Positions 1 to 8,360 of a stretch of 64,000 nt of DNA are shown piece after piece. This stretch comes from Nocardioides xinjiangensis (GTDB taxonomy: Bacteria > Actinomycetota > Actinomycetes > Propionibacteriales > Nocardioidaceae): NCBI RefSeq assembly GCF_017916455.1, contig NZ_JAFMSY010000003.1, positions 1-64,000 on the forward strand. Direction: 5' to 3'. Under the pieces are notes generated by a model. The model saw nothing but the letters and a program-made list of their open reading frames with translations, was not told where the DNA came from and searched no databases. Position numbers and translations under genes: made by a program. Every line of letters begins with the position of its first letter. Within the stretch, counting starts at the first letter, position 1.

Positions 1-127
1 CGTCCGGACGCACCGTCACCACCGACCCACCCCACCGACGACCCCAACCGCCCCGCTGAGCCCGACACCCACCCGGTGATCGGGCCACCAGCACGCCCGG
101 ACCTGCCGACGAGCGCGGTCCTGTCGC
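1..127. other. No gene recognised at the left edge
   Basis: The first 127 bases lie downstream of the minus-strand gene that stops at 128. The open frames here have the composition of antisense shadows (proline, arginine and serine runs), and I see no hairpin strong enough to call a terminator. It may be the 3' flank of a gene outside the window. Confidence 0.5.
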
Positions 128-430
128 TCAGCGGGGGTGGGTGAAGGTGACCGGCTTGCCGGCCGCTCGGGCGTACGCGATCTCCCTTCGCGTCGACTCT
201 CCGACATATCCGCCCGGGTTCACGACCAGGACCCGATCCGCCAGGTCGATCTTGCGCAGGTGCAGGTCGTCCAGGACGAGCTTCTGCTCCGGTGTGGGTG
301 GCTCGTCCGCTTCGCTGGGAGCGACGACGATGACCCCGGCGAGGGTCGGCTCCCGGTTCACCGCGCGCATCTCGGTCGAGAACTTCGCCGACCCGCAGAT
401 GCAGACGACGTCAGGACGATCGGTCACCAC
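128..430 (-). CDS. Small nucleoside 2-deoxyribosyltransferase-like protein
   Basis: A 100-residue protein beginning MVTDRPDVVCICGS. The early CICGSAKF segment, the central glutamate-rich stretch and the late VNPGGYVGESTRREI segment fit the Rossmann-like nucleoside 2-deoxyribosyltransferase/DUF4406 fold, in which a glycine-rich loop and a late serine/glutamate bind a nucleotide or nucleoside. Substrate is not predictable. Two adjacent GTG codons are possible starts (430 or 427). The one at 427 overlaps the stop of the upstream gene as GTGA, so the two genes are probably co-translated. The family call rests on pattern memory. Confidence 0.65.
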   Translation of the reverse strand: MVTDRPDVVCICGSAKFSTEMRAVNREPTLAGVIVVAPSEADEPPTPEQKLVLDDLHLRKIDLADRVLVVNPGGYVGESTRREIAYARAAGKPVTFTHPR

Positions 431-756
431 GCGACCCTAGCGACGCACCCGTCCGCCGGGATGCGCGCGGACCTGCCGGGTGTGCGCATCTCCCTGATAT
501 CGGGAGCCGTGACGTGCCCGCGTCGTGAGGAAGGAGGGGTTGCCTGGTCCTCGCGATAGGAGCGGTAGGCCGTCCGGACGAACCCCAGCACGGCGACCGT
601 GAGTGCAGAGGACGTCAGGGCTCCGAGAGCGACCGTCCACATGCTCCTGTCCGTGATGGCGAGTGACAGCGCTGCAGCGGTGCCGGCGGCAACCGCGCCG
701 ACCCAGAACAACCAGTCGCGCCACCAGTCGTCGTCGATCCAGAAGTTCCTGCTCAT
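424..756 (-). CDS. Small hypothetical membrane protein
   Basis: A 110-residue protein starting MSRNFWIDDDWWRDW. An acidic, tryptophan-rich N terminus precedes two hydrophobic segments (about residues 15-33 and 40-62), then a basic, probably cytoplasmic tail rich in arginine. I do not recognise a family. Its stop overlaps the start of the downstream deoxyribosyltransferase-like gene. A CAGTGT hexamer lies six bases before the ATG, so the transcript may be leaderless like several others here. Confidence 0.6.
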   Translation of the reverse strand: MSRNFWIDDDWWRDWLFWVGAVAAGTAAALSLAITDRSMWTVALGALTSSALTVAVLGFVRTAYRSYREDQATPPSSRRGHVTAPDIREMRTPGRSARIPADGCVARVAW

Positions 757-948
757 GCAGGAACACTGCCCGGCCCTGGCGATGGCACCACAGCCTTCGG
801 TACCTGCTCAACAGCTCGGCTTGCCCGGGCGAGCGGCCGGGACCGCAGGGCGTCGCTCGGGCCCAGGCGGTGCGCGAGGTGCTGCTGGCCTCGGTCCAGC
901 GCTTGGAACCGGCACCTCGACCGACCCTGCGTGGGAAACGATGCGCGC
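757..948. promoter_or_regulatory. Divergent intergenic region
   Basis: This 192-base gap separates the minus-strand membrane gene (start 756) from the plus-strand gene at 949, so it should hold both promoters. Candidate -10 boxes are the complement of 763-768 for the left gene and AACGAT at 937-942, exactly six bases before the ATG at 949. I see no other structure. Confidence 0.4.
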
Positions 949-1362
949 ATGGGGCTGTTCGCACGTCGCTCATCCGAGCCCGAAGACCTCCGCGACCGTG
1001 ACTACGTGCTCACCGGCTGCCCCCTGGTCACGCAGGACAGCCGGGTCGTGCTCGTCGACGCCACCGTGCGTCTGAGCGTGCGCCGGCCGGCCGAGGACCG
1101 GGACCTCGTGCTCGGATACGACTCGGCGGAGGAAGCCGCCATCCACGCGGTCTGCGTCGTGGTGCTGCGCCTGATGGCTGCCGGTGTGCCGTCCGACGAG
1201 CTCCTGGTCGGGCGTTCGCGCGTCGCCGAGGCGCTCGAGCAGGGGCTCGCGCTCGCCCCGGTCGCTGTCGGGCTCGAGGCACGCGTGCTGAGCGTCGAGG
1301 TCCGTTCCCGAGAGCCCGGCCTCGTGGGCTTCCGGCACGAGTTCCGCATCGCCCGCTCCTGA
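949..1362 (+). CDS. Hypothetical protein, remotely SPFH/band-7-like
   Basis: A 137-residue protein (from ATG at 949; a GTG at 931 in frame would add six residues). The order of segments, a beta-rich LVDATVRLSV stretch, then YDSAEEAAIHAVCVVVLRLM, DELLVGRSRVAEAL and ALGLEARVLSVEVR-type ending, resembles the core of slipin/band-7 domains, where a helix follows the strand pair and a final strand carries the V-x-V-R pattern. It has no membrane anchor, so it would be a soluble, free-standing version. The similarity is weak and the function unknown. Confidence 0.6.
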   Translation: MGLFARRSSEPEDLRDRDYVLTGCPLVTQDSRVVLVDATVRLSVRRPAEDRDLVLGYDSAEEAAIHAVCVVVLRLMAAGVPSDELLVGRSRVAEALEQGLALAPVAVGLEARVLSVEVRSREPGLVGFRHEFRIARS

Positions 1363-1472
1363 GCGACGTCCTCGCCGGCCGCGTCCTCGCCGCCCCGGCG
1401 GGGCACCGCCTCCCGGACCCCGCTCGTGCACGACCCGCCGCGAAGGGGCCGGCAGGGTCCATACTGACCGAC

Positions 1473-3044
1473 ATGGAGGGTGGGGCCGGGCGCGAGACGT
1501 CTGTGTCCCGCGCGGACGCGACCGACGGACACCATGCTGCCGCCTCACGCGACCAGCTGTTGTTCGCGGCCATGCACACCTCGCCGGACGCCTTCGTCGT
1601 CCTCGACCACGAGGACCGGGTCGAGTGGTGGAACCGCGCGGCGGAGCGGCTCTTCGGATGGTCGGTGGAGGAGGCGGTCGGGCAGCTCCTCACCGACCTG
1701 GTGGTGCCGGAGCCGTACAAGGCGGCCCACGACGAGGGGCTCCGGCGCCGCGCGGCCGGTGGCCGTCCGCGGCTGGGAGCCGACCCGGTGCAGGTCGAGG
1801 CGGTGTGCCGCGACGGCCGCCACATCCTCGTCGAGCTGAGCGTCGGCGAGCTGGAGTGGGACGGTGGTCGCCGGTTCCACGCCTTCATCCGTGACGTGAC
1901 CGACCGGGAGTCGGCTCGGACGGCGCTCGAGCTCAGCGAGAACCGCTTCCGGATGGCGTTCGAGAACGCGCCGGTCGGCATGCTCCTGACCGAGGTCGGG
2001 GACGCCGACTTCGGACGCGTGATCTCGGCGAACCCGGCGGCTGTGAAGATGCTCGGCTACTCGCAGGAGGAGCTGTGCTCCATGTCGTGCAGCGAGATCA
2101 CGCACCCGGACGACGCGCGCCGCGACGCCCGGCTGGTTCCTCGGCTCCTCAGCGGTGCAGTCGACAAGCTGCAGTACGAGAAGCGCTTCATCGGTCGCGA
2201 CGGCCGACACGTCTGGGTGGCGTTCAGCGCGACCGTCGTGCGCGAGGTCGACGGCTCGCCGATCCACAGCATCCACCAGCTCGTGGACGTCACGCAGCGA
2301 CGCTCGGCCGCCCAGGAGCTCGTCCGGCTCAACCGTGAGCTGCGCCGGGCCAACGAGGAGCTGGCCGCGGCGAACGCCGAGCTCGACGGCTTCAGCGCGG
2401 CTGTCGCCCACGACCTGCAGAACCCGCTGACGGCGATCGCGATGCACGCCGACCTGCTGGCGGAGTCGGAGGGGGAGCGTGCCACGGCGCTTCGTGCCGC
2501 CGCGGCGATCGCCCGCGCCGCACGGCGGATGAACTCGCTGATCGAGGGCCTGCTGGCGTACTCGCGCGCCGAGGGCGCCGCGCTGCGCCGCGAGGAGGTG
2601 GACCTCGACGCCCTGGTGGACGACGTCGCGAACGAGCTGGCCGTGCTGTCCGACCGCCCTGTCCGCGTCACCCGCGACGACCTGCCGTCGCTGCACGTGG
2701 AGGCCATCCTCTTCCGCCAGGTGGTGTCCAACGTCATCGGCAACGGCCTCAAGTACGTGGCGCCGGGAGTGGTGCCCCACGTGCACGTCAGCGCCGAGAA
2801 GGACCCCGCGACGCACGCGTGGACGCTGCGCTTCGCCGACAACGGGATCGGCGTCGCGCCCGAGTCGAGGGAGCGGGTCTTCGAGGCGTTCCACCGCGAG
2901 GCGACGGCGTACCCCGGCAACGGGATAGGACTGGCGACCTGCCGACGGATCGTCGAACGGCACGGAGGCAGGATCTGGATCGAGGGCGGGACGGCGGGCG
3001 GGACCGTCGTGTCCGTCCGGCTCCCCGTCGACGGGGACGCATGA
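1473..3044 (+). CDS. PAS-PAS sensor histidine kinase
   Basis: A 523-residue soluble kinase with no membrane segment. Two PAS domains occupy about residues 25-150 and 155-280. A short coiled coil rich in Asn/Glu/Leu leads to the HisKA dimerisation helix with the H-box AVAHDLQNPLTAI (phospho-acceptor His313). The catalytic domain has the N-box VVSNVIGNGLKY, the G1 box DNGIGVAPE and the G2 box GNGIGLATCRRI, so it should be active. No response regulator is adjacent. The convergent neighbour is a PAS-ANTAR protein, a class whose RNA-binding output can be driven by histidine kinases, so pairing is plausible but unproven. The ATG follows a CATACT hexamer by seven bases. Confidence 0.9.
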   Translation: MEGGAGRETSVSRADATDGHHAAASRDQLLFAAMHTSPDAFVVLDHEDRVEWWNRAAERLFGWSVEEAVGQLLTDLVVPEPYKAAHDEGLRRRAAGGRPRLGADPVQVEAVCRDGRHILVELSVGELEWDGGRRFHAFIRDVTDRESARTALELSENRFRMAFENAPVGMLLTEVGDADFGRVISANPAAVKMLGYSQEELCSMSCSEITHPDDARRDARLVPRLLSGAVDKLQYEKRFIGRDGRHVWVAFSATVVREVDGSPIHSIHQLVDVTQRRSAAQELVRLNRELRRANEELAAANAELDGFSAAVAHDLQNPLTAIAMHADLLAESEGERATALRAAAAIARAARRMNSLIEGLLAYSRAEGAALRREEVDLDALVDDVANELAVLSDRPVRVTRDDLPSLHVEAILFRQVVSNVIGNGLKYVAPGVVPHVHVSAEKDPATHAWTLRFADNGIGVAPESRERVFEAFHREATAYPGNGIGLATCRRIVERHGGRIWIEGGTAGGTVVSVRLPVDGDA

Positions 3045-3082
3045 GCCCGTCGCCGGCTCCTCGCCGAGGTGCTGAGCGCCGG

Positions 3083-3111
3083 CGGCCGGCCTGCGTCAGT
3101 CCGGCCGGCCG
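3083..3111. terminator. Hairpin between convergent genes
   Basis: A perfect 9-bp stem (3083-3091 with 3103-3111, CGGCCGGCC type) with an 11-base loop lies just after the kinase stop and overlaps the last codons of the convergent PAS-ANTAR gene. There is no T tract, so termination would rely on stem strength. Confidence 0.4.
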
Positions 3112-3800
3112 TGACGGGCGACGTGCTCGGCCGCGACCTCGCGGAGCTTGACGTTGGTGTGCTGCGACTGCGTGGCCAGCACGGCGAACGCCTGCTGCGC
3201 GTCGAGGCCGCGCCGGGCCATGAGCAACCCGACCGCCTGGCCGATCACGCGTTGGGACTGCATCGCCGTACGGAAGTTCTCGAGGTCCGAGCTGGCCTGC
3301 ATCCACGCGGCGTGCAGGTCCTGGGACCGGGCGTAGAGGTCGCTGTCCGCCTCGTCGAGCGACGGCACGACCTCGAGCTGGCGCCCTGACCGGACCTGCA
3401 TCCACTCCGTCACGTCGGTGACGCGGTGGAGCAGCAGCGCGACCTCGCCGTCCTCGTCGAGGACCGGCACGTTCACCGGGCTCCACCACCGCTCGACGAA
3501 GTCGCCGGTCGTGGGGTCGAGCAGGTCGTACTTCTGCACGGGCATGGGATCGGGCGCCTTCGTCGCCAGGACGCGCTCGAGCGAGGCCCGGAGGTTGCGC
3601 ACCCCCGTCGCGGCCGGGTCGCCCGGGTTGTCCGGGAACACCTCGAAGACCGGCCGGCCGACGATGTCCTCGCGCCGCGTGCCCGTCACCGCCTCGCGCG
3701 CCCGGTTCATCCCGACGATCACGAGGTCGGGCGTCAGGACCAGGTACGGCGTCGGCGTCGCGTCGAACACCGCGCCGTAGTCCACCGCGGGCTTGCTCAT
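3096..3800 (-). CDS. PAS-ANTAR RNA-binding regulator
   Basis: A 234-residue protein. The PAS domain spans about residues 8-125 (FDATPTPYLVLTPDL onward). A coiled linker rich in Asp/Ala/Ser follows. The C-terminal ANTAR domain (about 165-230) carries ALQSQRVIGQAVGLLMAR-like and AFAVLATQSQHTNVKLREVA segments with the alanine and aromatic/hydrophobic pattern of ANTAR antiterminators, which bind paired hexaloop RNA hairpins. I chose ATG 3800 because GGGGAGGTC precedes it; an upstream in-frame start at 3845 would add a basic, unlikely tail. It converges on the histidine kinase gene and could be its partner or simply a neighbour. Confidence 0.88.
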   Translation of the reverse strand: MSKPAVDYGAVFDATPTPYLVLTPDLVIVGMNRAREAVTGTRREDIVGRPVFEVFPDNPGDPAATGVRNLRASLERVLATKAPDPMPVQKYDLLDPTTGDFVERWWSPVNVPVLDEDGEVALLLHRVTDVTEWMQVRSGRQLEVVPSLDEADSDLYARSQDLHAAWMQASSDLENFRTAMQSQRVIGQAVGLLMARRGLDAQQAFAVLATQSQHTNVKLREVAAEHVARHGRPD

Positions 3801-3893
3801 CCGACCTCCCCGTCGTCGAGCCGCGATCCTAGGTTTTCCGCACACCGGCCCGCCAGACGGGCCGCCACCGGCGGACGGCGACCAGCCGCGGGC

Positions 3894-4646
3894 TCACCGC
3901 CGCCCCACCGACTGCGTCAGCCGCAGGGCGCGGTTGGGGATGGCCCTGGTGAGCAGCCGGATCGCCTTGTACTGGGCCCCCGGCACGGAGTAGGCCCGCC
4001 GCTTCGCGAAGTCCTCGAGCGAGGTGCGGACCAGGAAGTCGGCGTCGAGCCACATGAAGCCGTCGCCGCGCCGGACCTGCATCCGCTCGTGGAACTCGGT
4101 CTTCGTGAAGCCCGGGCACAGCGCCATGACGGTGACGCCGCGCGACGCGTACTCCAGGTGCGCCCACTCGCTGAAGCTGTTGACCCACGCCTTGGCGGCG
4201 GAGTACGTGCCGCGGGGGAGGAAGGCGGCGACGCTCGAGACGTTGATGATGCCCCCGTGGCCGCGCTCGGCCATCGCGCCGAGGGCGGCGTGGCTGAGCC
4301 GGAGCACGGCGGTGACCAGCACCTCGAGCATCGCCGTCTCCTCGTCCGCGGTGTTGTCGAGGAAGCGCTTCCTGAGCCCGAAGCCGGCGTTGTTGACGAG
4401 CAGATCGACCGGGCGGTCGCGGTCCGCGAGCCGAGCCTCCACCCGAGCCAGCTGGGAGCGGTCGGTGAGGTCGGCCACCAACACCTCGACGTCGACCCGG
4501 TGGGCGCGGCGCAGCTCCTCGGCGACCTCCTCGAGCCGTGCGGAGTCGCGTGCGACGAGGACGAGGTCGTCGCCGCGGGCGGCGAGCTGGACGGCGTACT
4601 CGTGGCCGATGCCGGCGGTCGCGCCGGTGATGAGGGAGGTCGTCAT
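3894..4646 (-). CDS. Short-chain dehydrogenase/reductase
   Basis: A 250-residue classical SDR. The N-terminal Rossmann motif TGATAGIG, the NNAG motif, the catalytic serine in INVSSVAAF and the YSAAK active-site pair are all present, so an NAD(P)H-dependent oxidoreductase activity is expected. The C terminus is basic and helical (RLLTRAIPNRALRLTQ), as in SDRs that act near membranes on lipids. The substrate cannot be read from sequence. It is divergent from the ParA-like gene, with a 61-base shared promoter region. An AATGCT hexamer seven bases before the ATG could be its -10 box. Confidence 0.9.
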   Translation of the reverse strand: MTTSLITGATAGIGHEYAVQLAARGDDLVLVARDSARLEEVAEELRRAHRVDVEVLVADLTDRSQLARVEARLADRDRPVDLLVNNAGFGLRKRFLDNTADEETAMLEVLVTAVLRLSHAALGAMAERGHGGIINVSSVAAFLPRGTYSAAKAWVNSFSEWAHLEYASRGVTVMALCPGFTKTEFHERMQVRRGDGFMWLDADFLVRTSLEDFAKRRAYSVPGAQYKAIRLLTRAIPNRALRLTQSVGRR

Positions 4647-4707
4647 GGGCCCGAGCATTTCAGGAGGTCCGGATGGACCGCGACCCCGTCCGGCACAATG
4701 GCCGACG

Positions 4708-5541
4708 ATGAGCACCCACAGCACCGCAGCGGCCCCGGTGACGCTGGCCGTCGCGAACCAGAAGGGCGGCGTCGCCAAGACGACGTCCGTGGCGTCCATC
4801 GGTGCTGCGCTCGCCGAGCTCGGACACCGCGTGCTCCTGGTGGACCTCGACCCGCAGGCGTGCCTGACCTTCTCCCTCGGCGTCGACCCCGAGGACGTGG
4901 AGACCTCCGTGCACCACGTCCTGACCCGGGGTGTCGACCCCGCCGAGGTCGTCATCGCGACCGAGGACGGGGTGGACCTGCTGCCGGCCACCATCGAGCT
5001 CGCCCGCGCCGAGGCCGACCTGCTCACCCGCACCGGTCGGGAGCACGTCGTCGCGGGCGTGCTCGAGCAGCTCGCCGAGGACCGGGGGGACGAGGCGTAC
5101 GACTGGGTGCTGCTCGACTGCCCGCCCTCGCTCGGCGTCCTGACGGTCGCGGCGCTCACGGCGGCCGACGGGGTGCTCGTGCCGCTGCAGTGCGAAACGC
5201 TGTCGCACCGCGGCGTCGGCCAGCTGCTCGACACCGTCCACGACGTGCGCCGCTTCACCAACCGCGGCCTGGAGGTGTGGGGCGTGCTCCCGACGCTCTA
5301 CGACGGCCGCACCACCCATGCCCGCACCGTGCTGGAGACGATCAGCGACACCTACGACCTCGAGGTCGTCGAGCCGCCGATCCCCAAGACGATCAAGTTC
5401 GCCGAGGCGCCGGCGGCCGGGCGGTCGATCCTCGCGACGAGCCGCACCAGCAAGGGCGCCGCTGCCTATCGCGAGGTGGCGCGCGCCCTGGTCGAGCGGG
5501 CCTCGCGCCCGAAGGCGAGGCCCGCCCGCTCCAGGCGGTGA
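4708..5541 (+). CDS. ParA/Soj-family ATPase
   Basis: A 277-residue ParA-type P-loop ATPase with the deviant Walker A KGGVAKTT near residue 19, Walker A' LVDLDPQA and Walker B VLLDCPPSLG. A long alpha-helical C terminus ends in a basic tail (RPKARPARSRR) that could bind DNA. No parB gene or parS site is adjacent, so this is the orphan ParA that in M. tuberculosis (Rv3213c) sits beside the DEAD-box helicase, rather than the chromosome-partition operon copy. A CACAAT hexamer ends eight bases before the ATG. Confidence 0.9.
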   Translation: MSTHSTAAAPVTLAVANQKGGVAKTTSVASIGAALAELGHRVLLVDLDPQACLTFSLGVDPEDVETSVHHVLTRGVDPAEVVIATEDGVDLLPATIELARAEADLLTRTGREHVVAGVLEQLAEDRGDEAYDWVLLDCPPSLGVLTVAALTAADGVLVPLQCETLSHRGVGQLLDTVHDVRRFTNRGLEVWGVLPTLYDGRTTHARTVLETISDTYDLEVVEPPIPKTIKFAEAPAAGRSILATSRTSKGAAAYREVARALVERASRPKARPARSRR

Positions 5542-5548
5542 CCGGAGG

Positions 5549-6973
5549 TCAGGCCTTCGGGGCCTCGACCGACTGGCCGCCGCGGGTACGGCGACGGCTG
5601 CGGTTGCGACGACGCGGCGCGTCACCAGACTCCGCGGAGCCGGAGTCGGAGCGACCCGAGTCCGAGCGACCCGAGTCCGAGCGACCCGAGTCCGAGCGAC
5701 CGGAACCCGAGCGGCGCTCGCGCGGAGCGCGGTCCTTGGCCTCCCGCTTCGGGGCCGGGGCGGGGTCGACGACGCGGCCCTTGGTGCCGGCCGGGATGCC
5801 CTGGTCGTGGAAGAGGTGCTCGGAGGTCGAGTAGGTCTCCTGCGGCTCGTCGAACGGCAGGTCGAGCGCCTTGTTGATGAGCTTCCAGCGGTGCAGGTCG
5901 GCCCAGTCGACGAAGGTGATCGCCGTGCCGGAGGCACCCGCCCGGCCGGTGCGGCCGATGCGGTGGACGTAGGTCTTGTCGTCCTCGGGGCAGGTGTAGT
6001 TGATGACGTGCGAGACGCCGCGCACGTCGATGCCGCGGGCCGCGACGTCGGTGCACACCAGGACCTGGATCTTGTCCTCGCGGAACCTCGCCAGCGCCTT
6101 CTCGCGCGCCACCTGCGCCATGTCGCCGTGGAGCGGGGACGCCTTGAAGCCACGCTCCTGGAGGTCCTCGGCGACCCGCTGCGCCTGGCGCTTGGTGCGG
6201 GTGAAGACGATCATCTTGTCGGCGTCCTCGGCCTGGAGGACGCGCCCGATGATCTCCGGCTTGTCGAGGTCGTGGGCCTGGTAGATGAACTGCGCGGTGG
6301 CCGGGACGGTGGCGTTCTCGTAGGAGGACTCCGCGCGGATGTTCATCGGGTGGCGCATGTGGGTGCGGGCGAGCGCCACGATGGCCGCCGGCATGGTGGC
6401 CGAGAACAGCATCGTCTGGCGGGTCTCGGGCGTCTTCGACAGCAGCGTGATGACGTCGGGGAGGAAGCCCAGGTCGAGCATCTCGTCGGCCTCGTCGAGG
6501 ACGAGCGCGTGGACGTGGGACAGGTCGAGGGCCCGGCGGTTGGCCAGGTCGATGAGCCGGCCGGGGGTGCCGACGACGATGTCGACGCCGCTCTCGAGCG
6601 CCTCGAGCTGCGGCTCGTAGCCGACACCGCCGTAGACGGTGAGGACCCGGAGGCCCAGGTCCTTGCTCGCGAGGTGCAGGTCGTTGGAGACCTGCAGCGC
6701 CAGCTCGCGCGTCGGCGCGACGATCAGGGCCTGCGGCTTGCCCTGCGGCAGGTCGGCGTACGCCGGGTCGCTGGGGGCGACCGAGCGCTGCAGGACGGGG
6801 ATGCCGAAGGCCAGCGTCTTGCCGGTGCCGGTGCGGGCCTGGCCGATCAGGTCGGTGCCGAGGAGCGCGACCGAGAGGGTCATCTCCTGGATGGCGAAGG
6901 GGGTGGTGATGCCGGCGCGCTCGAGCGCGTCGCAGATCTCGGGCAGCACGCCCATGTCACGGAAGGTGGTCAC
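5549..6973 (-). CDS. rhlE: DEAD-box ATP-dependent RNA helicase (RhlE-like)
   Basis: A 474-residue DEAD-box helicase. In order: Q motif (FAIQEM), motif I ARTGTGKT, Ia PTRELA, motif II DEAD, motif III SAT, motif V ARGIDV and motif VI HRIGRTGR. A basic, low-complexity tail of about 70 residues includes four SGRSD pentapeptides and ends in an RNRSRRRTRGG stretch, typical of RNA-binding tails. I chose the GTG at 6973 (protein MTTFRDMGVLPE) because homologues start there; the frame is open 87 bases further upstream. It is convergent with parA, divergent from the ferritin-like gene, and matches the order around Rv3211. Confidence 0.93.
   Translation of the reverse strand: MTTFRDMGVLPEICDALERAGITTPFAIQEMTLSVALLGTDLIGQARTGTGKTLAFGIPVLQRSVAPSDPAYADLPQGKPQALIVAPTRELALQVSNDLHLASKDLGLRVLTVYGGVGYEPQLEALESGVDIVVGTPGRLIDLANRRALDLSHVHALVLDEADEMLDLGFLPDVITLLSKTPETRQTMLFSATMPAAIVALARTHMRHPMNIRAESSYENATVPATAQFIYQAHDLDKPEIIGRVLQAEDADKMIVFTRTKRQAQRVAEDLQERGFKASPLHGDMAQVAREKALARFREDKIQVLVCTDVAARGIDVRGVSHVINYTCPEDDKTYVHRIGRTGRAGASGTAITFVDWADLHRWKLINKALDLPFDEPQETYSTSEHLFHDQGIPAGTKGRVVDPAPAPKREAKDRAPRERRSGSGRSDSGRSDSGRSDSGRSDSGSAESGDAPRRRNRSRRRTRGGQSVEAPKA
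5641..5708. repeat. 15-bp tandem repeat inside the helicase gene
   Basis: A 15-bp unit (GAGCGACCCGAGTCC on the plus strand) is repeated about four times with a diverged copy at each end. It encodes the SGRSD pentapeptide repeats in the helicase tail. The unit is a multiple of three, so copy number can change without a frameshift. Confidence 0.85.
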
Positions 6974-7114
6974 GAAGGTCGCTTTCGGAAGAGTCGGGTG
7001 TCCCACGCGTATGCGGTCGACCCACTCGAAAGCTCCCGGGAGGGGATGACGACCGCGCACATACAGGCGGCCACCGGCGGAAGGACGGCGGCTCGGTCCC
7101 GGTCATGCTATCGC

Positions 7115-7126
7115 TAGGCTGCGACC
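7115..7126 (+). promoter_or_regulatory. Leaderless -10 box, ferritin-like gene
   Basis: TAGGCT (7115-7120) fits the actinobacterial TANNNT consensus and ends exactly six bases before the ATG at 7127, so transcription should begin at or next to the start codon. Confidence 0.6.
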
Positions 7127-7801
7127 ATGACGGAATCGCCCGACGAGGACTACCGCCGCGCAGCAGTCGACCTCCTCGGCGCGATCGCCTACGGCGAGCT
7201 CTCCGCCTTCGAGCGGCTCGTCGAGGACGCCAAGCTGGCGCCCGGCATCGACGACAAGATCGCGATCGGCGCGATGGCCACCGCGGAGTTCGGGCACCTG
7301 CAGAAGCTCGTCGAGCGGCTCGAGCAGCTCGGCGCCGACCCGGCCGAGGCGATGCAGGGCTTCCGGTCGAGCTTCGACGGCTTCCACGCCCACACCGCCC
7401 CCTCGGACTTCTACGAGGGACTCGTCAAGGCGTACGTCGGTGACGGGCTGGCCGCGGACTTCTACCGCGAGATCGCCGCCTACCTCGACCCCGAGACCCG
7501 CGAGGTCATCATCAGCTCGCTGGAGGACTCCGGGCAGACCGCGTTCATCGTCGAGCGCGTGCGCGCCGGCATCGCCGAGGACCACCGGCTCGGCGGTCGC
7601 CTGGCGCTGTGGGGGCGCCGCCTGATGGGCGAGGCGCTCACGCAGGCGCAGCGCGTGGCCGGCGACCGCGACTCCCTCACGGCGCTGCTGGCCGGGGGAG
7701 TGGATCGCCCCGGGCTCGACCTGGCGGCGCTGGGGCGGATGTTCGCCCGGCTCACCGAGCTGCACGCGGCGCGGATGGCCGAGCTCGGTCTCGACGCCTG
7801 A
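7127..7801 (+). CDS. Ferritin-like fold protein (MiaE-like)
   Basis: A 224-residue, almost entirely helical protein. The pattern of acidic residues and histidines (AYGELSAFERL, AEFGHLQKLVERL, EDSGQTAFIVERV, then EDHRL) matches the four-helix ferritin-like family related to tRNA-(MS[2]IO[6]A)-hydroxylase, which carries a di-iron site from E and ExxH motifs. In actinobacteria this protein is usually called ferritin-like-fold-containing and sits divergent from the RhlE-type helicase, as here (compare Rv3210c/Rv3211). Hydroxylase activity and tRNA substrate are unproven. Confidence 0.85.
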   Translation: MTESPDEDYRRAAVDLLGAIAYGELSAFERLVEDAKLAPGIDDKIAIGAMATAEFGHLQKLVERLEQLGADPAEAMQGFRSSFDGFHAHTAPSDFYEGLVKAYVGDGLAADFYREIAAYLDPETREVIISSLEDSGQTAFIVERVRAGIAEDHRLGGRLALWGRRLMGEALTQAQRVAGDRDSLTALLAGGVDRPGLDLAALGRMFARLTELHAARMAELGLDA

Positions 7802-7813
7802 GCCCGCCGGGGC

Positions 7814-8128
7814 TCAGGCCGCGCGGTCGCGGCGCCCGGTGACGGTCGCGGCCACCACGACCAGGCCGGCGGCCGCCCCCACCTGCCAGGCGTGCCGCCA
7901 CCAGTCCAGCCCGCGGTTGGTGTCGTGCATGTCGCCGCCGCGGTAGCCGTCGGCCGCGCCGAAGAGCGCCCAGTAGAGGTAGTTGCCCACGACGGCGCCG
8001 AGGATCCCGCACACGACCGTGAGCCACAGGGGGATGTTGTCGCGCGACCCGGGTGCGACCGCCTTGCCGAGGAAGCCGATGACCAGACCGAGAAGGATCG
8101 TGACGATCGCGGTCCAGATCAGACCCAC
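7814..8128 (-). CDS. GlsB/YeaQ/YmgE-family stress membrane protein
   Basis: A 104-residue protein starting at GTG 8128. Two glycine-rich membrane segments (about residues 1-20 and 30-52, with GLVIGFLGKAVAPG and GILGAVVGNYLYW) match the transglycosylase-associated/GlsB family. A soluble stretch with GGDMHDTNRG follows, then a third hydrophobic segment and a short basic end. Homologues are small inner-membrane stress proteins of unclear biochemistry. It lies between the ferritin-like gene (convergent) and DUF3107 (same strand, 13 bases away), so it may share the transcript of DUF3107. Confidence 0.85.
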   Translation of the reverse strand: MGLIWTAIVTILLGLVIGFLGKAVAPGSRDNIPLWLTVVCGILGAVVGNYLYWALFGAADGYRGGDMHDTNRGLDWWRHAWQVGAAAGLVVVAATVTGRRDRAA

Positions 8129-8141
8129 GGACGGCCCTCGC

Positions 8142-8360
8142 TCAGCGGAAGCCCACGGTGCTGGCGGTCGGGGACCCCAGCTCGACGTACGCGATCTTCG
8201 CGGCCGGCACGACGACCGCCCTGCCCTTGGTGTCGCGCAGGTGCAGCACGCCGTCGGTGGCGAGGGCCTCACCCAGCCGCTTCTCGATGTCCTCGGGCGT
8301 GCTGTCGGTGTCGAGCACCAGCTCGCGCTGGGCGTGCTGCACGCCGATCTTGACCTCCAC
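8142..8360 (-). CDS. DUF3107 small protein (TB9.4-like)
   Basis: A 72-residue protein beginning MEVKIGVQHAQREL and containing EDIEKRLGEAL and KIAYVELG, the signature of DUF3107 (M. tuberculosis TB9.4, Rv3208A). It is a compact alpha/beta protein of unknown function found next to a TetR gene in many actinobacteria, as here. The start codon follows an AGGAGCATCACC-type site. Confidence 0.9.
   Translation of the reverse strand: MEVKIGVQHAQRELVLDTDSTPEDIEKRLGEALATDGVLHLRDTKGRAVVVPAAKIAYVELGSPTASTVGFR

Noticed and set aside
16..207. 63-codon minus-strand frame at the left edge
   Set aside because: It overlaps the 3' end of the deoxyribosyltransferase-like gene and is made of Arg/Pro/Ser shadow composition.
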